This document shows, piece after piece, positions 24,245 to 33,552 of a DNA stretch of 64,000 nt. Below the pieces are notes generated by a model, which saw only the letters and a program-made list of their open reading frames with translations, did no database searches and was not told where the DNA came from. How positions within the stretch are numbered: the first letter of the stretch is position 1; each line of letters opens with the position of its first letter. A program made the translations under genes and the position numbers. This DNA is from Paenibacillus sp. HWE-109 (GTDB lineage Bacteria > Bacillota > Bacilli > Paenibacillales > NBRC-103111), in assembly GCF_022163125.1 (NCBI RefSeq), contig NZ_CP091881.1, forward strand, positions 6,959,001 to 7,023,000, written 5' to 3'.

Positions 24245-24712
24245 TCACATTTTATACATCGGATTCGCTTTCCTTCGTTCCAATACCCGCCACAAGCCTC
24301 TGAATACCATAAAAGCAAGACTCGCACCCAGCACATTCAATATCACGTCATCCACATCCAGACTGCCAACACGCAGCAGCATTTGGAGCACTTCCAAGCC
24401 TGCAAGCGGACAACCAAACAACAAGAGAAACCAGCTGTACCGCCTCGCAAGTGGAAATAGATAGGGCAGCAGGAAACCAAATGGCATAAATACGCCAATA
24501 TTGCCAAATAAATTAATGATCCACGTCCGCAGCGGAAAGGCATGAATATGCAGTACATACATGCCAATCGTCCGAAAAGGCACCACATTATAGGCAAATT
24601 CTTCTCGCTGATACAGACCGCGGCCAAAACCTAGAAACATCCAATACAGCAAACAGCTTGTATAGCCGATAAAAATCAGCCAAGCCAATGTCCGGGCCCT
24701 TTTCCTACTCAT
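24245..24712 (-). CDS. VanZ family membrane protein
   Basis: About 155 aa from ATG at 24712 (AGGAGACGGTA upstream). VanZ-type features are the Arg/Tyr-rich start before the first helix, NVVPFRTIGMY, NLFGNIGVFMPFGFLLPYLF, and SLDVDDVILNVLGASLAFM. VanZ-like proteins are widespread, and some give low-level teicoplanin resistance; the role here is unknown. It lies immediately downstream of the HtrA-like gene on the same strand, likely co-transcribed with it. Confidence 0.88.
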   Translation of the reverse strand: MSRKRARTLAWLIFIGYTSCLLYWMFLGFGRGLYQREEFAYNVVPFRTIGMYVLHIHAFPLRTWIINLFGNIGVFMPFGFLLPYLFPLARRYSWFLLLFGCPLAGLEVLQMLLRVGSLDVDDVILNVLGASLAFMVFRGLWRVLERRKANPMYKM

Positions 24713-24733
24713 TACCGTCTCCTGCTTTTGCAC

Positions 24734-27232
24734 CTATTTTAGAAAGGTAAGGGACTCGAAAGCCTTGATTAATCGATTTTCATTTGCTTCTGTACGAACC
24801 GCCTCGTCAATGCTCAGCGACACATGATAAGTGATCTGATTTTGCACGAAAATATAGACGGTTTCCTTATACGGGACCTTAGCTTTATCATAGCTAATAT
24901 CGAACTTTTTCGCTTTGATATCGTCAAACAAGGTCACATCCGAGCTGGTGTACACATACTCACTATCGTTATCGCGGCTTTTCTTCTGAGCGGCTTCTTC
25001 CTTCTTAATTGCGTCTTCATAAGACGATTTGGTGTCTGCCCCTATGGTTAAATCCCCACCGGTGAAACTGAAGATTTTGTTCGCTTGATCCTTGTTGTCA
25101 TAGGAATTAGCACTTGTCCAATTCTCAGGAACATGCACAGTATATTTGTATTTCTCATTCTTGTAAGTAATCGTCCGATCCGGGTCCATCAGCTCGTCCA
25201 GATCTTGAATATAACCAAGCTCTTGGTCCATGCTATCTTTATCCACTTTGATCGTTGAAGTCAAGGTTTCCAGAAGTTCGTCCAGTTCCTTGCCTTTGTC
25301 ATCTCGCGGATAACTCACTTCCACCTCATATTTGTACTTATCCTTAATGAAAAAGAGAGAGTAACCCGCATTCCACTTATTGCCGAGCGTGTCGGCATAG
25401 CCTACTTGCAAGGCAGGCACACCTGCCAGCGTAATCTCTTTGGGTTCGTCAACCGTGCGGTACTTAGGCGCATATAAGGCTTCGAACTGTTTGGTTTGAC
25501 GCTCTGCCCAAGCGGCCAGTGTATCACCGGAAGAAGCTGAAGTAACCCGAACATGAATCGCTTGCGTGTAATCATCATTAAAGAAGGAAGATCCGCCTGT
25601 ATAGCCGCCTTGCTGCCAACTGGATGGGAGGGCGAAGGACAAGCCGTACTCATTCGTGTAGGTTGTATTCCCATTGGAAAATACCGAGATATCACGAAGG
25701 GAGTCATCCTTCTCATTAAAGGAAAGCTTAAAGCTGTCCAGCAGATCGTTATAACTGTTTTGTTTGAAATCATTGTTGTAGTGCTCTTTCGTTACAAACA
25801 GTTGCACTTTGTACAGCTTGCCTTGGTGCAGATAGCCGCGGGTTTGGACATAACCCCTATCCCCAGAGCGGCTGACAATTTTACCAAACGGATTGGTGTC
25901 GCGCTTCACATACTGGCGCTCCAGAATTGTGGCTGACGACATGCCGGAATAATCATCCTCATCGTCACTCGCCAAGCGATTCAGCAAGGCTGTAGGCGAG
26001 AGTTCGTCGCTCAGCTTGCTCTCTACCGAAATAGATAAAGAGAATTCGCCCTTGGCATCTATGAAGCTAACCGCATCTCCGTCATCGGACTGCCGTCCTT
26101 TGACCAGTCCTGCGGGATATTTCATCGACCAGCCGAAGTGGCTGTCACCGATCTTCGTTTTACCGCGATCCGCGTCCAGATAAGTGCCTTCCGCGTCCTG
26201 CTTCCACTTCGTCTCTTGCTGCTTCGCTTCGCCCAGGGTGACGGACTTGGTCACTGGGGAACTGCCAGATTGAATGGTGATATCCACCTTCTCGCCTGGC
26301 AAATAATGCTTGATCGCCTCATTGTAATCGACCAGCGTTTTCACTTTGCTGGTGCCGATCGAGACTAGGAAATCATCCTGCTGAATGCCTGCGCTCGCTG
26401 CTGGTGAATCCGGATCCACATAAGCGACCCGCAGTCCCGTGGAGCTTGGTAAACCAACTACGGCTTCCCAGCTTTCTTCCAGTTCAAGGCCCAGATAAGG
26501 CCGTTTGACTTTGCCATACAGTTGAAAATGCTTCAATACATATTTAACGGTATCCACCGGGATGGCAAAACCGAGATTCTCCACACCGATATCCGCATAT
26601 TTCATCGTGTTAATGCCGATGACTTCGCCTTTCATGTTAATTAAGGCGCCCCCGCTGTTGCCCGGGTTGATCGCGGCATCGGTTTGAATCAGTTGATATT
26701 GCGAGCTCACCGAGCGGTCAAGTCCGCTGACAATGCCCACCGTAACCGAATTTCTCAGGGCGAACGAAATCGGCGTGCCAATGGCCGCAACCGTTTCGCC
26801 GACTTTAATATCCGAGGAAGAAGCAAATGTGGCGGGCGATAAGCCGGTTGCGTCGATTTTGACCAAAGCCAAATCGCTTTCCTCATCGATATTCGTGGCA
26901 CGACCATTGTAGGTTGTTCCGTTGGATGTCACGACGACGATATTTCTCATCCCTTTGACAACGTGCGCGTTCGTTACAATAACTCCGTTCGATTCCACGA
27001 TGACACCGGTACCGTGCGCAAGATTAAATCGATTCTTCTCCAGCGACTTATCCGAGTCGGAAGGCTTGCCAATAATGGCAACGACCGAAGGCGATGTTTT
27101 CTCAATAACCTTAGGAACTTCCGTGTTCACTTCAGCTGCATAAGAAGGTGCAGGACCTAGTAGGGAAACAAGCAAGAACGCTGACAGCAGCGCAATGAAC
27201 CCTTTTTTCTTATATGTATTCCAATTCCCCAT
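24734..27232 (-). CDS. HtrA/DegP-like serine protease with long C-terminal modular region
   Basis: An 832-aa exported protease. The signal peptide (FIALLSAFLLVSLLGP, cleavage near SYAA) is followed by a trypsin-like domain with the triad in VTNAHVVKG, DLALVKI and INPGNSGGAL, then a PDZ domain (about 245-335, LGLELEESWEAVVG, SPAASAGIQQDDFLVSIG). After residue 350 there are three related modules of about 140-160 residues. Each contains a YxxxxPxxW/L-type start (FGWSMKYPAGL, YGLSFALPSSW, YKYTVHVPENW) and resembles PsbP-like folds. HtrA enzymes degrade misfolded exported proteins. Family members are usually about 400 aa, so the tail is an unusual extension. VanZ follows. Confidence 0.9.
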   Translation of the reverse strand: MGNWNTYKKKGFIALLSAFLLVSLLGPAPSYAAEVNTEVPKVIEKTSPSVVAIIGKPSDSDKSLEKNRFNLAHGTGVIVESNGVIVTNAHVVKGMRNIVVVTSNGTTYNGRATNIDEESDLALVKIDATGLSPATFASSSDIKVGETVAAIGTPISFALRNSVTVGIVSGLDRSVSSQYQLIQTDAAINPGNSGGALINMKGEVIGINTMKYADIGVENLGFAIPVDTVKYVLKHFQLYGKVKRPYLGLELEESWEAVVGLPSSTGLRVAYVDPDSPAASAGIQQDDFLVSIGTSKVKTLVDYNEAIKHYLPGEKVDITIQSGSSPVTKSVTLGEAKQQETKWKQDAEGTYLDADRGKTKIGDSHFGWSMKYPAGLVKGRQSDDGDAVSFIDAKGEFSLSISVESKLSDELSPTALLNRLASDDEDDYSGMSSATILERQYVKRDTNPFGKIVSRSGDRGYVQTRGYLHQGKLYKVQLFVTKEHYNNDFKQNSYNDLLDSFKLSFNEKDDSLRDISVFSNGNTTYTNEYGLSFALPSSWQQGGYTGGSSFFNDDYTQAIHVRVTSASSGDTLAAWAERQTKQFEALYAPKYRTVDEPKEITLAGVPALQVGYADTLGNKWNAGYSLFFIKDKYKYEVEVSYPRDDKGKELDELLETLTSTIKVDKDSMDQELGYIQDLDELMDPDRTITYKNEKYKYTVHVPENWTSANSYDNKDQANKIFSFTGGDLTIGADTKSSYEDAIKKEEAAQKKSRDNDSEYVYTSSDVTLFDDIKAKKFDISYDKAKVPYKETVYIFVQNQITYHVSLSIDEAVRTEANENRLIKAFESLTFLK

Positions 27233-27340
27233 GCCGTTCTCCCTCTCTTAACAAAATATGACAGTAGCTAGAATCTAGCATATTTGAGAATGAGAGACAA
27301 TATAAAGTTTTCATATAAGAGAGATAGCGCAAAATTCTGC

Positions 27341-28168
27341 CTAATTGCACCCTATTATTCGCTCAGGATGTGTGTATACGGTCAATTGCTCCTTACGAAT
27401 GAAGCCGACCACCGTAATTCCCAGATCCTGCGCCAAGCGAAGGGCCAAGTCGGTAGGAGCTGATTTGGACAAAAGAATGCCCACGCCGATTTTTGCCGCT
27501 TTGAGGGCGACTTCGGAAGACACTCTACCGCTGAAAGCGATCACTTTATCCCGGACCGGTACGCGCTGTCTCAGCAGGTAGCCATATATTTTATCAAGCG
27601 CGTTATGTCGTCCAATATCAGCTCTGCTAAGCAGAAGTTCATCTGCTGTGCATAACCCAGCATTATGCAATCCGCCTGTGGCTTGAAAGTCGATGGATTG
27701 CTCCTGCAGCTGATTCATAAGACGGAAACATTGCTCGACCGTGAGTTGCAGTGGTGTACGGACCGTCTTGGCTGTGCGGGCATCATTATGGAAGTAGAAC
27801 TGCCGACTTTTCCCGCAGCAGGAGCCGATGAAGCGCTTGGACACCATCTTCTGGCTTAACTGGTGCAGGTGGCGCAGCTTCACATGGGCGAAGCCTCGCT
27901 CCTCCTCCAGCGCAAGCGACTCGATTTGGTCCACGAAGCGAATCAGACCCTCGGAAGCCAGAAAGCCCGTCACCAGCTCCTCTGTGTGGGTCGGCGTATA
28001 CACAAGGGTCGCGAACTCTTCGCCATCGATTTTGATGGTGAGGGGAGCTTCTGTGGCGATGGTATCTTCATCCGGAATGATCGCGGCGTTCTTATAGCGG
28101 TGTACCGTCCATGTGGTCGTAGAGGTAAGCGAGGGCTCCTCTAATGGTCTATGCGGATCGTCTTGCAT
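27341..28168 (-). CDS. fdhD: formate dehydrogenase accessory sulfurtransferase FdhD
   Basis: A 275-aa FdhD protein that transfers sulfur to the molybdenum cofactor of formate dehydrogenases. It contains the Cys motif GSCCGKSRQF near residue 120, GFLASEGLI, TGGLHNAGLC, DIGRHNALDKI and SGRVSSEVALKAAKIGVGIL. It begins 10 nt after the molybdoenzyme gene on the same strand, its expected client. Confidence 0.94.
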   Translation of the reverse strand: MQDDPHRPLEEPSLTSTTTWTVHRYKNAAIIPDEDTIATEAPLTIKIDGEEFATLVYTPTHTEELVTGFLASEGLIRFVDQIESLALEEERGFAHVKLRHLHQLSQKMVSKRFIGSCCGKSRQFYFHNDARTAKTVRTPLQLTVEQCFRLMNQLQEQSIDFQATGGLHNAGLCTADELLLSRADIGRHNALDKIYGYLLRQRVPVRDKVIAFSGRVSSEVALKAAKIGVGILLSKSAPTDLALRLAQDLGITVVGFIRKEQLTVYTHPERIIGCN

Positions 28169-28177
28169 GCTCGCTCA

Positions 28178-30532
28178 TCACTCCACTTCTGTTTCCAGTT
28201 CTTCAATCCGTTTCTCGATGTAGCGTGTATCCTTGTAGGCGTGGTAAGTCTCCGCTTTCTCCACGATCACTGCTGTGTTATATTCCGGAATCCCGGCATA
28301 CTGCTCATAAACCCCCTTGGGAATCAGGGAATTGCCTTCGGGCCAATGCACCTCGATATTGCCTGATTTGACATCAGCCCGCTTTACCCTGCCGTGCATA
28401 CTCCCGTAGCTGTTGTAGACGACAATCGCGTCGCCATCGTGCAGCGATAGAGCACCTGCGTCGCCAGGATGAATCAGCACATCGTAGCGATCCGCATCAT
28501 TGAACGGATCGGTGTCGCTGTAGATCATCGAATTGAACTGCTTGCCGCGGCGCGTCGTCACCGCGAAATGCCCCTCCGGCTTCCGCAGTTCCGGAAGCTC
28601 GATAGGCAGCAGCGCGGCGCGGCCATCCGGTGTCGGACAGACACCGTCTTCGCACAGCCACGCGCCCCCGTATTGAAACACATCGCCGCGCTCACGCAGG
28701 TGCTGAATGCCGTTGTAGCTTGGCGCGGCCAAGGCGATCTCCGCGCGAATGGCTTCTGCGCTGCCGCAGCCAAGCTGCCCGGCGGCCTCGGGCTTCACGC
28801 GGCGGGCGAGATCGGCATAGATCGCCCATTCCGCGCGCGCTTCGCCGATCCGGGGGCCGGCGATCTCGGGCGAGAAGTACACCATCCGCTCCGTCGAGGT
28901 GGACGTCCCGCCTCCAGGCTGCTCGTAGCGCGTCATCGCGGGCAGCACAACCACAGCCTCCCGCGCGTCCAGCAGCGTGGAGGTGTTCAGGATGATGTCC
29001 TGGTGAACACGGACATCGATGCTCGTCAGGGCTTCTCGGACGAATGCCGGGTCCGGCATCGTCTCGAGGAAGTTGCCGCCGGATGTGTAGAACATCCGGA
29101 GCTTGCGCTCCTGCTCCTCGGGCAGGAGCGCGTTCTCGAGGGTGACACCGACGATGTCACCCTGCCAGCGCGGCAGCTCGAAGCCCCAGAGCTGCTCGAT
29201 GCGGCTGCGGTCGGCGGCGCTGCTGATCTCGCCGCCGGGCAGGCTGAAGGGATCCGCGCCCATCTCGCCGGAGCCCTGCACGCCGCTATGGCCGCGGATG
29301 GGCATCAGCCCGCAGTGCTCGCGGCCCAGGAAGCCCCGCAGGAGGGCGAGATTCGCCACCTGCGAGATGTTGTCCGTGCCGAAGCGGTGCTGTGTGAGCC
29401 CCATGCTCCACACGAAGACCGCGCTGGCGGCACGCGCCAGCAGCTCCGCGAACTCGCGCATGCGTTCGCGGGTGAGACCGGACGACTGCTCCAGCGTCGT
29501 CCAGTCCTGCTGCGCCACGTGAGCGCGCAGCTGCTCCAGTCCGTGCGTGTGCGCCTGCACGAACGCATGGTCAATGGCGGAGCCCGGCTCCCGCTCCTCC
29601 ATCTCAAACCATACCTTCATGACGCCGTTCATGAAGGCAATGTCTCCGCCGATGTTCACTTGGTACACATCGTCGCACAGCTTCGTGCCGAATAGCGCCG
29701 ATTCGGCAATCGAAGGAATCCAGTACTTCTCCATAGACGGCTCGTAGTACGGGTTAATGACAATGATCTTCGTCCCTTTGCGCTTCGCCGCGTACATATA
29801 CTTCGTGGAGACGGGCTGATTATTCGCCGCCACACTGCCCCAGAACACAAGGACGTCCGTGCCGATCCAGTCCTTGTAATTGCAAGTCGAAGCGCCGACA
29901 CCCACGGAGCGCTTGAGGGCCGTCTTCGACGGCGAGTGGCAGATGCGCGAGGCGTTGTCGATGTTGTTCGTGCCGAGCAGCCTGGCCACCTTCGCTGCCA
30001 CATAATACGACTCGTTCGTAATCCCCCGCGCCGTGAGATAGAAAGCCGTCTGCTTAGGATTCGTTGCCCTCATCTTCGCGGCAACCAGATCGAGCGCCTC
30101 GTCCCATGTCGCTCGGCTAAATCTCCGCTCCCCCTGACGTCGAATGAGCGGATAAGGAATACGGCCGAGCTGCCTAAGCTCGGTGCTGCCCAGTCGGCTC
30201 AACTCCTCGATATCCGCATGCAGGATATCCTCGCGAATCGCCGGCATCGTGTTTAATCTCAGCACGTTCAGTCGGGTCGTGCACAGATGCGGTCCTGCCA
30301 GGGTTTGGTCGTAGAGTCCAGACACCCCCAAGGCACAGCCATCGCATACGCCTTGCGTTAGAATCCGGTACGCGTACGGCAGATTGTCGCGATTCTGCCA
30401 AGCAATTTTCGCTGTTTCGCGAATATGCTTAGGTTTGATTTTACCCATGCCGAATGGCACCTTGCTGACCCACAACTTGGGATCCGGCTTGGCGGGCAGC
30501 TTGATGGGCCCGGTATGCTTTGTTTTCCCCAT
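28178..30532 (-). CDS. FdhF/YdeP family molybdopterin oxidoreductase
   Basis: A 784-aa molybdopterin enzyme. The N-terminus carries VCDGCALGVSG rather than the full four-Cys iron-sulfur motif of classical formate dehydrogenases, as in the YdeP subfamily. Further motifs are RICHSPSKTALKRSVGVGAS (cofactor region), LVFWGSVAANNQPVSTKYMY, FVWSMGLTQHRFG and the C-terminal cofactor-binding domain with LIHPGDAGALSLHDGDAIVV. Substrate is uncertain; formate is plausible because of the adjacent fdhD. The middle of the gene is notably GC-rich, which produces a 408-codon antisense frame (28469-29695) that is not a gene. A terminator-like stem precedes the start. Confidence 0.9.
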   Translation of the reverse strand: MGKTKHTGPIKLPAKPDPKLWVSKVPFGMGKIKPKHIRETAKIAWQNRDNLPYAYRILTQGVCDGCALGVSGLYDQTLAGPHLCTTRLNVLRLNTMPAIREDILHADIEELSRLGSTELRQLGRIPYPLIRRQGERRFSRATWDEALDLVAAKMRATNPKQTAFYLTARGITNESYYVAAKVARLLGTNNIDNASRICHSPSKTALKRSVGVGASTCNYKDWIGTDVLVFWGSVAANNQPVSTKYMYAAKRKGTKIIVINPYYEPSMEKYWIPSIAESALFGTKLCDDVYQVNIGGDIAFMNGVMKVWFEMEEREPGSAIDHAFVQAHTHGLEQLRAHVAQQDWTTLEQSSGLTRERMREFAELLARAASAVFVWSMGLTQHRFGTDNISQVANLALLRGFLGREHCGLMPIRGHSGVQGSGEMGADPFSLPGGEISSAADRSRIEQLWGFELPRWQGDIVGVTLENALLPEEQERKLRMFYTSGGNFLETMPDPAFVREALTSIDVRVHQDIILNTSTLLDAREAVVVLPAMTRYEQPGGGTSTSTERMVYFSPEIAGPRIGEARAEWAIYADLARRVKPEAAGQLGCGSAEAIRAEIALAAPSYNGIQHLRERGDVFQYGGAWLCEDGVCPTPDGRAALLPIELPELRKPEGHFAVTTRRGKQFNSMIYSDTDPFNDADRYDVLIHPGDAGALSLHDGDAIVVYNSYGSMHGRVKRADVKSGNIEVHWPEGNSLIPKGVYEQYAGIPEYNTAVIVEKAETYHAYKDTRYIEKRIEELETEVE

Positions 30533-30575
30533 GAACGATTAGCTCCTTATATTGAAAATTTCGGCTTATTGATGC

Positions 30576-30648
30576 AAAAAACCACCGTAAAACAGTCCTC
30601 AGCCCTCTTCCCAAAAGAAGAATCCTCAAGTCATGTTTCACAGTGGTT
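30576..30648 (-). promoter_or_regulatory. long leader stem with T tract before the molybdoenzyme gene
   Basis: On the minus strand AACCACTGTGAAAC (30635-30648) pairs with GTTTTACGGTGGTT (14 positions with two G-T pairs), followed by T6. The loop of about 40 nt contains a further TCTTC/GGAAGA stem. It could be a terminator after the DUF2294 gene or an attenuator of the molybdoenzyme gene. It does not match the Moco riboswitch pattern I know. Confidence 0.55.
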
Positions 30649-30687
30649 AGTCTTAGGCAGGTTCGCTACCAAGTGCCAAGCACCTTG

Positions 30688-31050
30688 CTATATCGATTTA
30701 TATTTCTTTTCCAAATCCTGATCGAAAACGAAGATCGACATCCCGATATCCTGTTCAATATCGATATCTACGAACAACTGGACGAACTTCGCGCCCAGCA
30801 GCTCTTCCATTTCTACAGGCGGATGCTCCTTGTAAATCTCTTTCACCATTTCCGTGCGCGCCGTGCGGAGCATCTGTCTGCCATCGCCCGTCTTCGCCAT
30901 AAACTTCTCCACCGGGGACAAGTTGCCTGCCATTTCGCAGATCGCCCAACATTTGCAGAAGGTCGTTGTCACACGCTCCGGCCCTTTGCCCATATGCTTC
31001 TTGCGATATGCCTTAACCAGATTACTGAATTCGGCCTCCATGCGTTTCAT
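30688..31050 (-). CDS. DUF2294 / MpsC-like protein
   Basis: A 120-aa soluble protein with the DUF2294 pattern: an N-terminal helix, KKHMGKGPERVTTTFCKCWA, LSPVEKFMAKTGDGRQMLRT and a C-terminal VDIDIEQDIGMSIFVFDQDL. DUF2294 is now grouped as MpsC, linked to membrane-potential/carbonate systems in staphylococci. Genes of this family are common next to FdhF-like enzymes in Bacillota, as here. Its biochemical role in this context is unknown. Confidence 0.85.
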   Translation of the reverse strand: MKRMEAEFSNLVKAYRKKHMGKGPERVTTTFCKCWAICEMAGNLSPVEKFMAKTGDGRQMLRTARTEMVKEIYKEHPPVEMEELLGAKFVQLFVDIDIEQDIGMSIFVFDQDLEKKYKSI

Positions 31051-31128
31051 CGGCCAGCCACCTTTGAATGAACTGCTTCAATCATAGCAAGAAAGCATAT
31101 ACCTGACAACCGAATATCGGTCGCATTT

Positions 31129-31242
31129 TTAATCGTGATCCTCTTCGTCCCATCTCCGGGAGTATGCCTTCTTCGTCACCCAGAATGTTGCGCCTATAAT
31201 GATGACAAGAGCAATAATCCCCAAAATGATGGCAGCTAGCAT
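31129..31242 (-). CDS. 37-aa single-pass membrane protein, YtzI-like
   Basis: ATG at 31242 follows AGGAGAGTGC. The peptide is one membrane helix (LAAIILGIIALVIIIGATFW) and a charged tail ending DEEDHD. The layout resembles small YtzI-type proteins of Bacillota. Function unknown. Confidence 0.65.
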   Translation of the reverse strand: MLAAIILGIIALVIIIGATFWVTKKAYSRRWDEEDHD

Positions 31243-31346
31243 GATTCCGCACTCTCCTCTATGACAAACCTGCACGTTAGTCTTGTTTATTACTTCTACT
31301 ATAGCTGAATTCTATAGAAATGCGCAAAAATTTCGGTTCGCATTGG

Positions 31347-31862
31347 CTAAGCGAAGAGGCTTAAAATGCGCTGCAGCTCCCGCTTCAACTCTTCATTGGC
31401 CGCCAAATTACCCGCAGCTAGTTTCATATTCACATTGGCAACCTTACTGGAACCAATAAGGGACGCCGTCATAAGCCCCAGTGTCAACAGCAGCGAATCA
31501 TGCGCCTTCTCTCCACCTGTAGCTAACGGCGATGCACTAATAACCGCTGTTGGCTTATCAACAAATTCACCGGAGGAGACAATCCAGTCCAGGGCATTTT
31601 TGAGCACACCAGGCACGCCATGCGCGTATTCCGGCGTACTCAGGATAACTCCGTCCGCGGCTTGCAGAACTTTACGCCACTCCTGAACGGCTTGAGGCGG
31701 CTCGTCTCCGTCCAAATCGGGGTTGAAATGCGGCAGCTCACCGATACCTTCATAGATGTTGATCTCAATACCGACAGGAGCTAACGCTGATAAGACCTGA
31801 ATTAATTTGGTATTCGACGACACGGTTCGCAAACTACCTGAGATAGCTAATATGTTCATCAT
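31347..31862 (-). CDS. NADPH-dependent FMN reductase family protein
   Basis: A 171-aa flavodoxin-fold reductase. The FMN phosphate loop is ISGSLRTVSSNTKL, and GVILSTPEYAHGVPGVLKNA then LDWIVSSGEF is the family signature (PF03358). It probably reduces FMN, quinones or azo compounds with NADPH. A MerR-type promoter lies upstream, suggesting induction by a thiol, metal or redox stress, but the regulator is not in the window. Confidence 0.92.
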   Translation of the reverse strand: MMNILAISGSLRTVSSNTKLIQVLSALAPVGIEINIYEGIGELPHFNPDLDGDEPPQAVQEWRKVLQAADGVILSTPEYAHGVPGVLKNALDWIVSSGEFVDKPTAVISASPLATGGEKAHDSLLLTLGLMTASLIGSSKVANVNMKLAAGNLAANEELKRELQRILSLFA

Positions 31863-31893
31863 CCAACGTTCCTTTCAATTTGGCTTCTTTCCA

Positions 31894-31925
31894 ATGATAA
31901 GCTATACCATTAACGTTAGGGTCAA
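31894..31925 (-). promoter_or_regulatory. MerR-family-type promoter before the FMN reductase gene
   Basis: On the minus strand TTGACC (31920-31925) and TATCAT (31894-31899) are 20 bp apart, the long spacing typical of MerR-activated promoters. The spacer region holds a near-dyad, ACCCTAACGTTAATGGT (31906-31922), with a perfect TAACGTTA centre. Confidence 0.65.
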
Positions 31926-32117
31926 GGCAGGAATCAGCCCTTTTCCTTATTTTGCATAAAGCCTGTTTATTTGAAACATAATGCAATCAATGCATCGTTT
32001 TCCTTCAATCGTAGTTATCCATGTTGAATCTTAGTTATATAAACCCAATACAGAAATCAGGTACTCTTAGAGATGTAAGCACAACCATTTCAAAGTACTT
32101 GGGAGGTCACATAGTAG

Positions 32118-33464
32118 ATGAGAAAATCATTCAAACAATGGGTTGGCGTTGGAACAACAGTCGTCATGGCAGCCACCGTGGCAACAGGATGCGGAAATAC
32201 AGCGAGCGAGACCCCACAGCCATCTGCGCAGGCAGGCACATCTGCAACAGCCAATGCCAAACCTTATGCAGGCAAAACGATCTCGTTAGTCACAGCCAAT
32301 CACCCTTGGGCCGAAGCCATTAAACCTTTACTGCCTGATTTCGAAAAAGAAACCGGCATCAAAGTGAATGTAGAAAGCTTCTTCGAGGACCAGCTCACCC
32401 AAAAGCTGACCGTGCAATTCACATCCGGATCTGCTACACCTGACGTCTTCATGTACCGTCCACTTCAGGAAGGCAAGCTTTTCTACAAAAACGGCTGGGT
32501 ACAGCCCCTTGATGATTTTGCGCAAAAAGCCAAAGATTACGATTTTAGCGATTTCACCAAATCCGCTATCGGCTCCACGACGGTTGACGCCAAGTTAGCT
32601 GGCATCCCGATTATTACCGAGCAAGAAATCCTTTACTACCGCAAAGACTTGCTGCAAAAAGCCGGCATTGCTGTACCGAAAACACTGGATGAACTGACGG
32701 CAGCCGTGAAGAAATTGCATGATCCCAAAAATGAGATGTACGGCTTCGTAGCCAGAGGTCAGCGCTCACCTTTGGTGACCCAGGTATCTTCCTTCCTATA
32801 CTCAGAGGGCGCTGATTTCACAACTGGCGACAAGGCGAGCATCAATACGCCTGAAGCGCTGAAAGCTTTCACCACCTATGGTACGCTGCTCAAAGATTAT
32901 GCGCCTCCAGGCGTTCTGAACATGTCGTGGCCGCAAGCTTTCGCCATCTTCGCCCAAGGCAAGGTTGCCTTCCTAACGGATGCGAACTCGCTGTACCAGA
33001 ATGCGACGGACCCGACGAAATCCAAAATTTCTGATCAAGTCGGATTCGCTGTATTCCCTGGCGGCAAAGCAGGTTCCAAGCCTTACAGCATCACCTCTTG
33101 GGGACTTGCTATGAATGCCAAATCCGCCAACAAAGAGGCGACATGGGCGTTCATTCAGTGGGCAACCAGCAAAGATGTCGTCTTGAAAACGCAGCAAAAA
33201 GGCAACCCAGGCGCCCGTATTTCCGTGTGGGATAAAGCCGAGGGTACCACAGGATTCCCGGCAGAACTCGTTCCGGTTATCAAAGAAAGCGCCAAAACCG
33301 GTGTCGATCATGACCGTCCGACCGTCATCAGCGTAGGCGAAGCCCGCGATGCTGTCGGTGAAATCGTCCAGAAAATCATGACGGGCGAGACGAATCTCCA
33401 GCCTGTCGCCGACAAAGCCAACCAAGCCCTGCAAACGATCATCGATAAAGACAAATCCAGATAA
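32118..33464 (+). CDS. carbohydrate ABC transporter substrate-binding lipoprotein
   Basis: A 448-aa lipoprotein: MRKSFKQWVGVGTTVVMAAT followed by lipobox ATGC, then a Ser/Ala/Thr linker. Family 1 binding-protein features include LPDFEKETGIKVNVESFFED, LTVQFTSGSATPDVFMYRP, EILYYRKDLLQKAGI and AFIQWATSKDVVLK. It is first gene of an operon with two MalF/MalG-type permeases, a YesM/YesN pair and a galactonate dehydratase; no ATPase gene is present, as usual for this class, which borrows a shared ATPase. The ligand may be a galactonate or galactose derivative, inferred from context. Confidence 0.93.
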   Translation: MRKSFKQWVGVGTTVVMAATVATGCGNTASETPQPSAQAGTSATANAKPYAGKTISLVTANHPWAEAIKPLLPDFEKETGIKVNVESFFEDQLTQKLTVQFTSGSATPDVFMYRPLQEGKLFYKNGWVQPLDDFAQKAKDYDFSDFTKSAIGSTTVDAKLAGIPIITEQEILYYRKDLLQKAGIAVPKTLDELTAAVKKLHDPKNEMYGFVARGQRSPLVTQVSSFLYSEGADFTTGDKASINTPEALKAFTTYGTLLKDYAPPGVLNMSWPQAFAIFAQGKVAFLTDANSLYQNATDPTKSKISDQVGFAVFPGGKAGSKPYSITSWGLAMNAKSANKEATWAFIQWATSKDVVLKTQQKGNPGARISVWDKAEGTTGFPAELVPVIKESAKTGVDHDRPTVISVGEARDAVGEIVQKIMTGETNLQPVADKANQALQTIIDKDKSR

Positions 33465-33476
33465 ACCGTTAGTTCC

Positions 33477-33508
33477 GATGAAGGGGTCATCTTATGACCC
33501 CTTTCATC
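33477..33508 (+). terminator. intercistronic hairpin after the binding-protein gene
   Basis: GATGAAGGGGTCAT pairs with ATGACCCCTTTCATC around CTT. It lies between the lipoprotein and permease genes and lacks a long T run, so partial attenuation or 3'-end protection is likely. Confidence 0.65.
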
Positions 33509-33552
33509 TTTCATCAAAGCCTGTTACCGCCTTCAGAAAGGATGTATGCACC

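Noticed and set aside
28469..29695. 408-codon plus-strand frame opposite the molybdoenzyme gene
   Set aside because: It is antisense to a clearly conserved gene in GC-rich DNA, has no ribosome site and no recognisable motifs.
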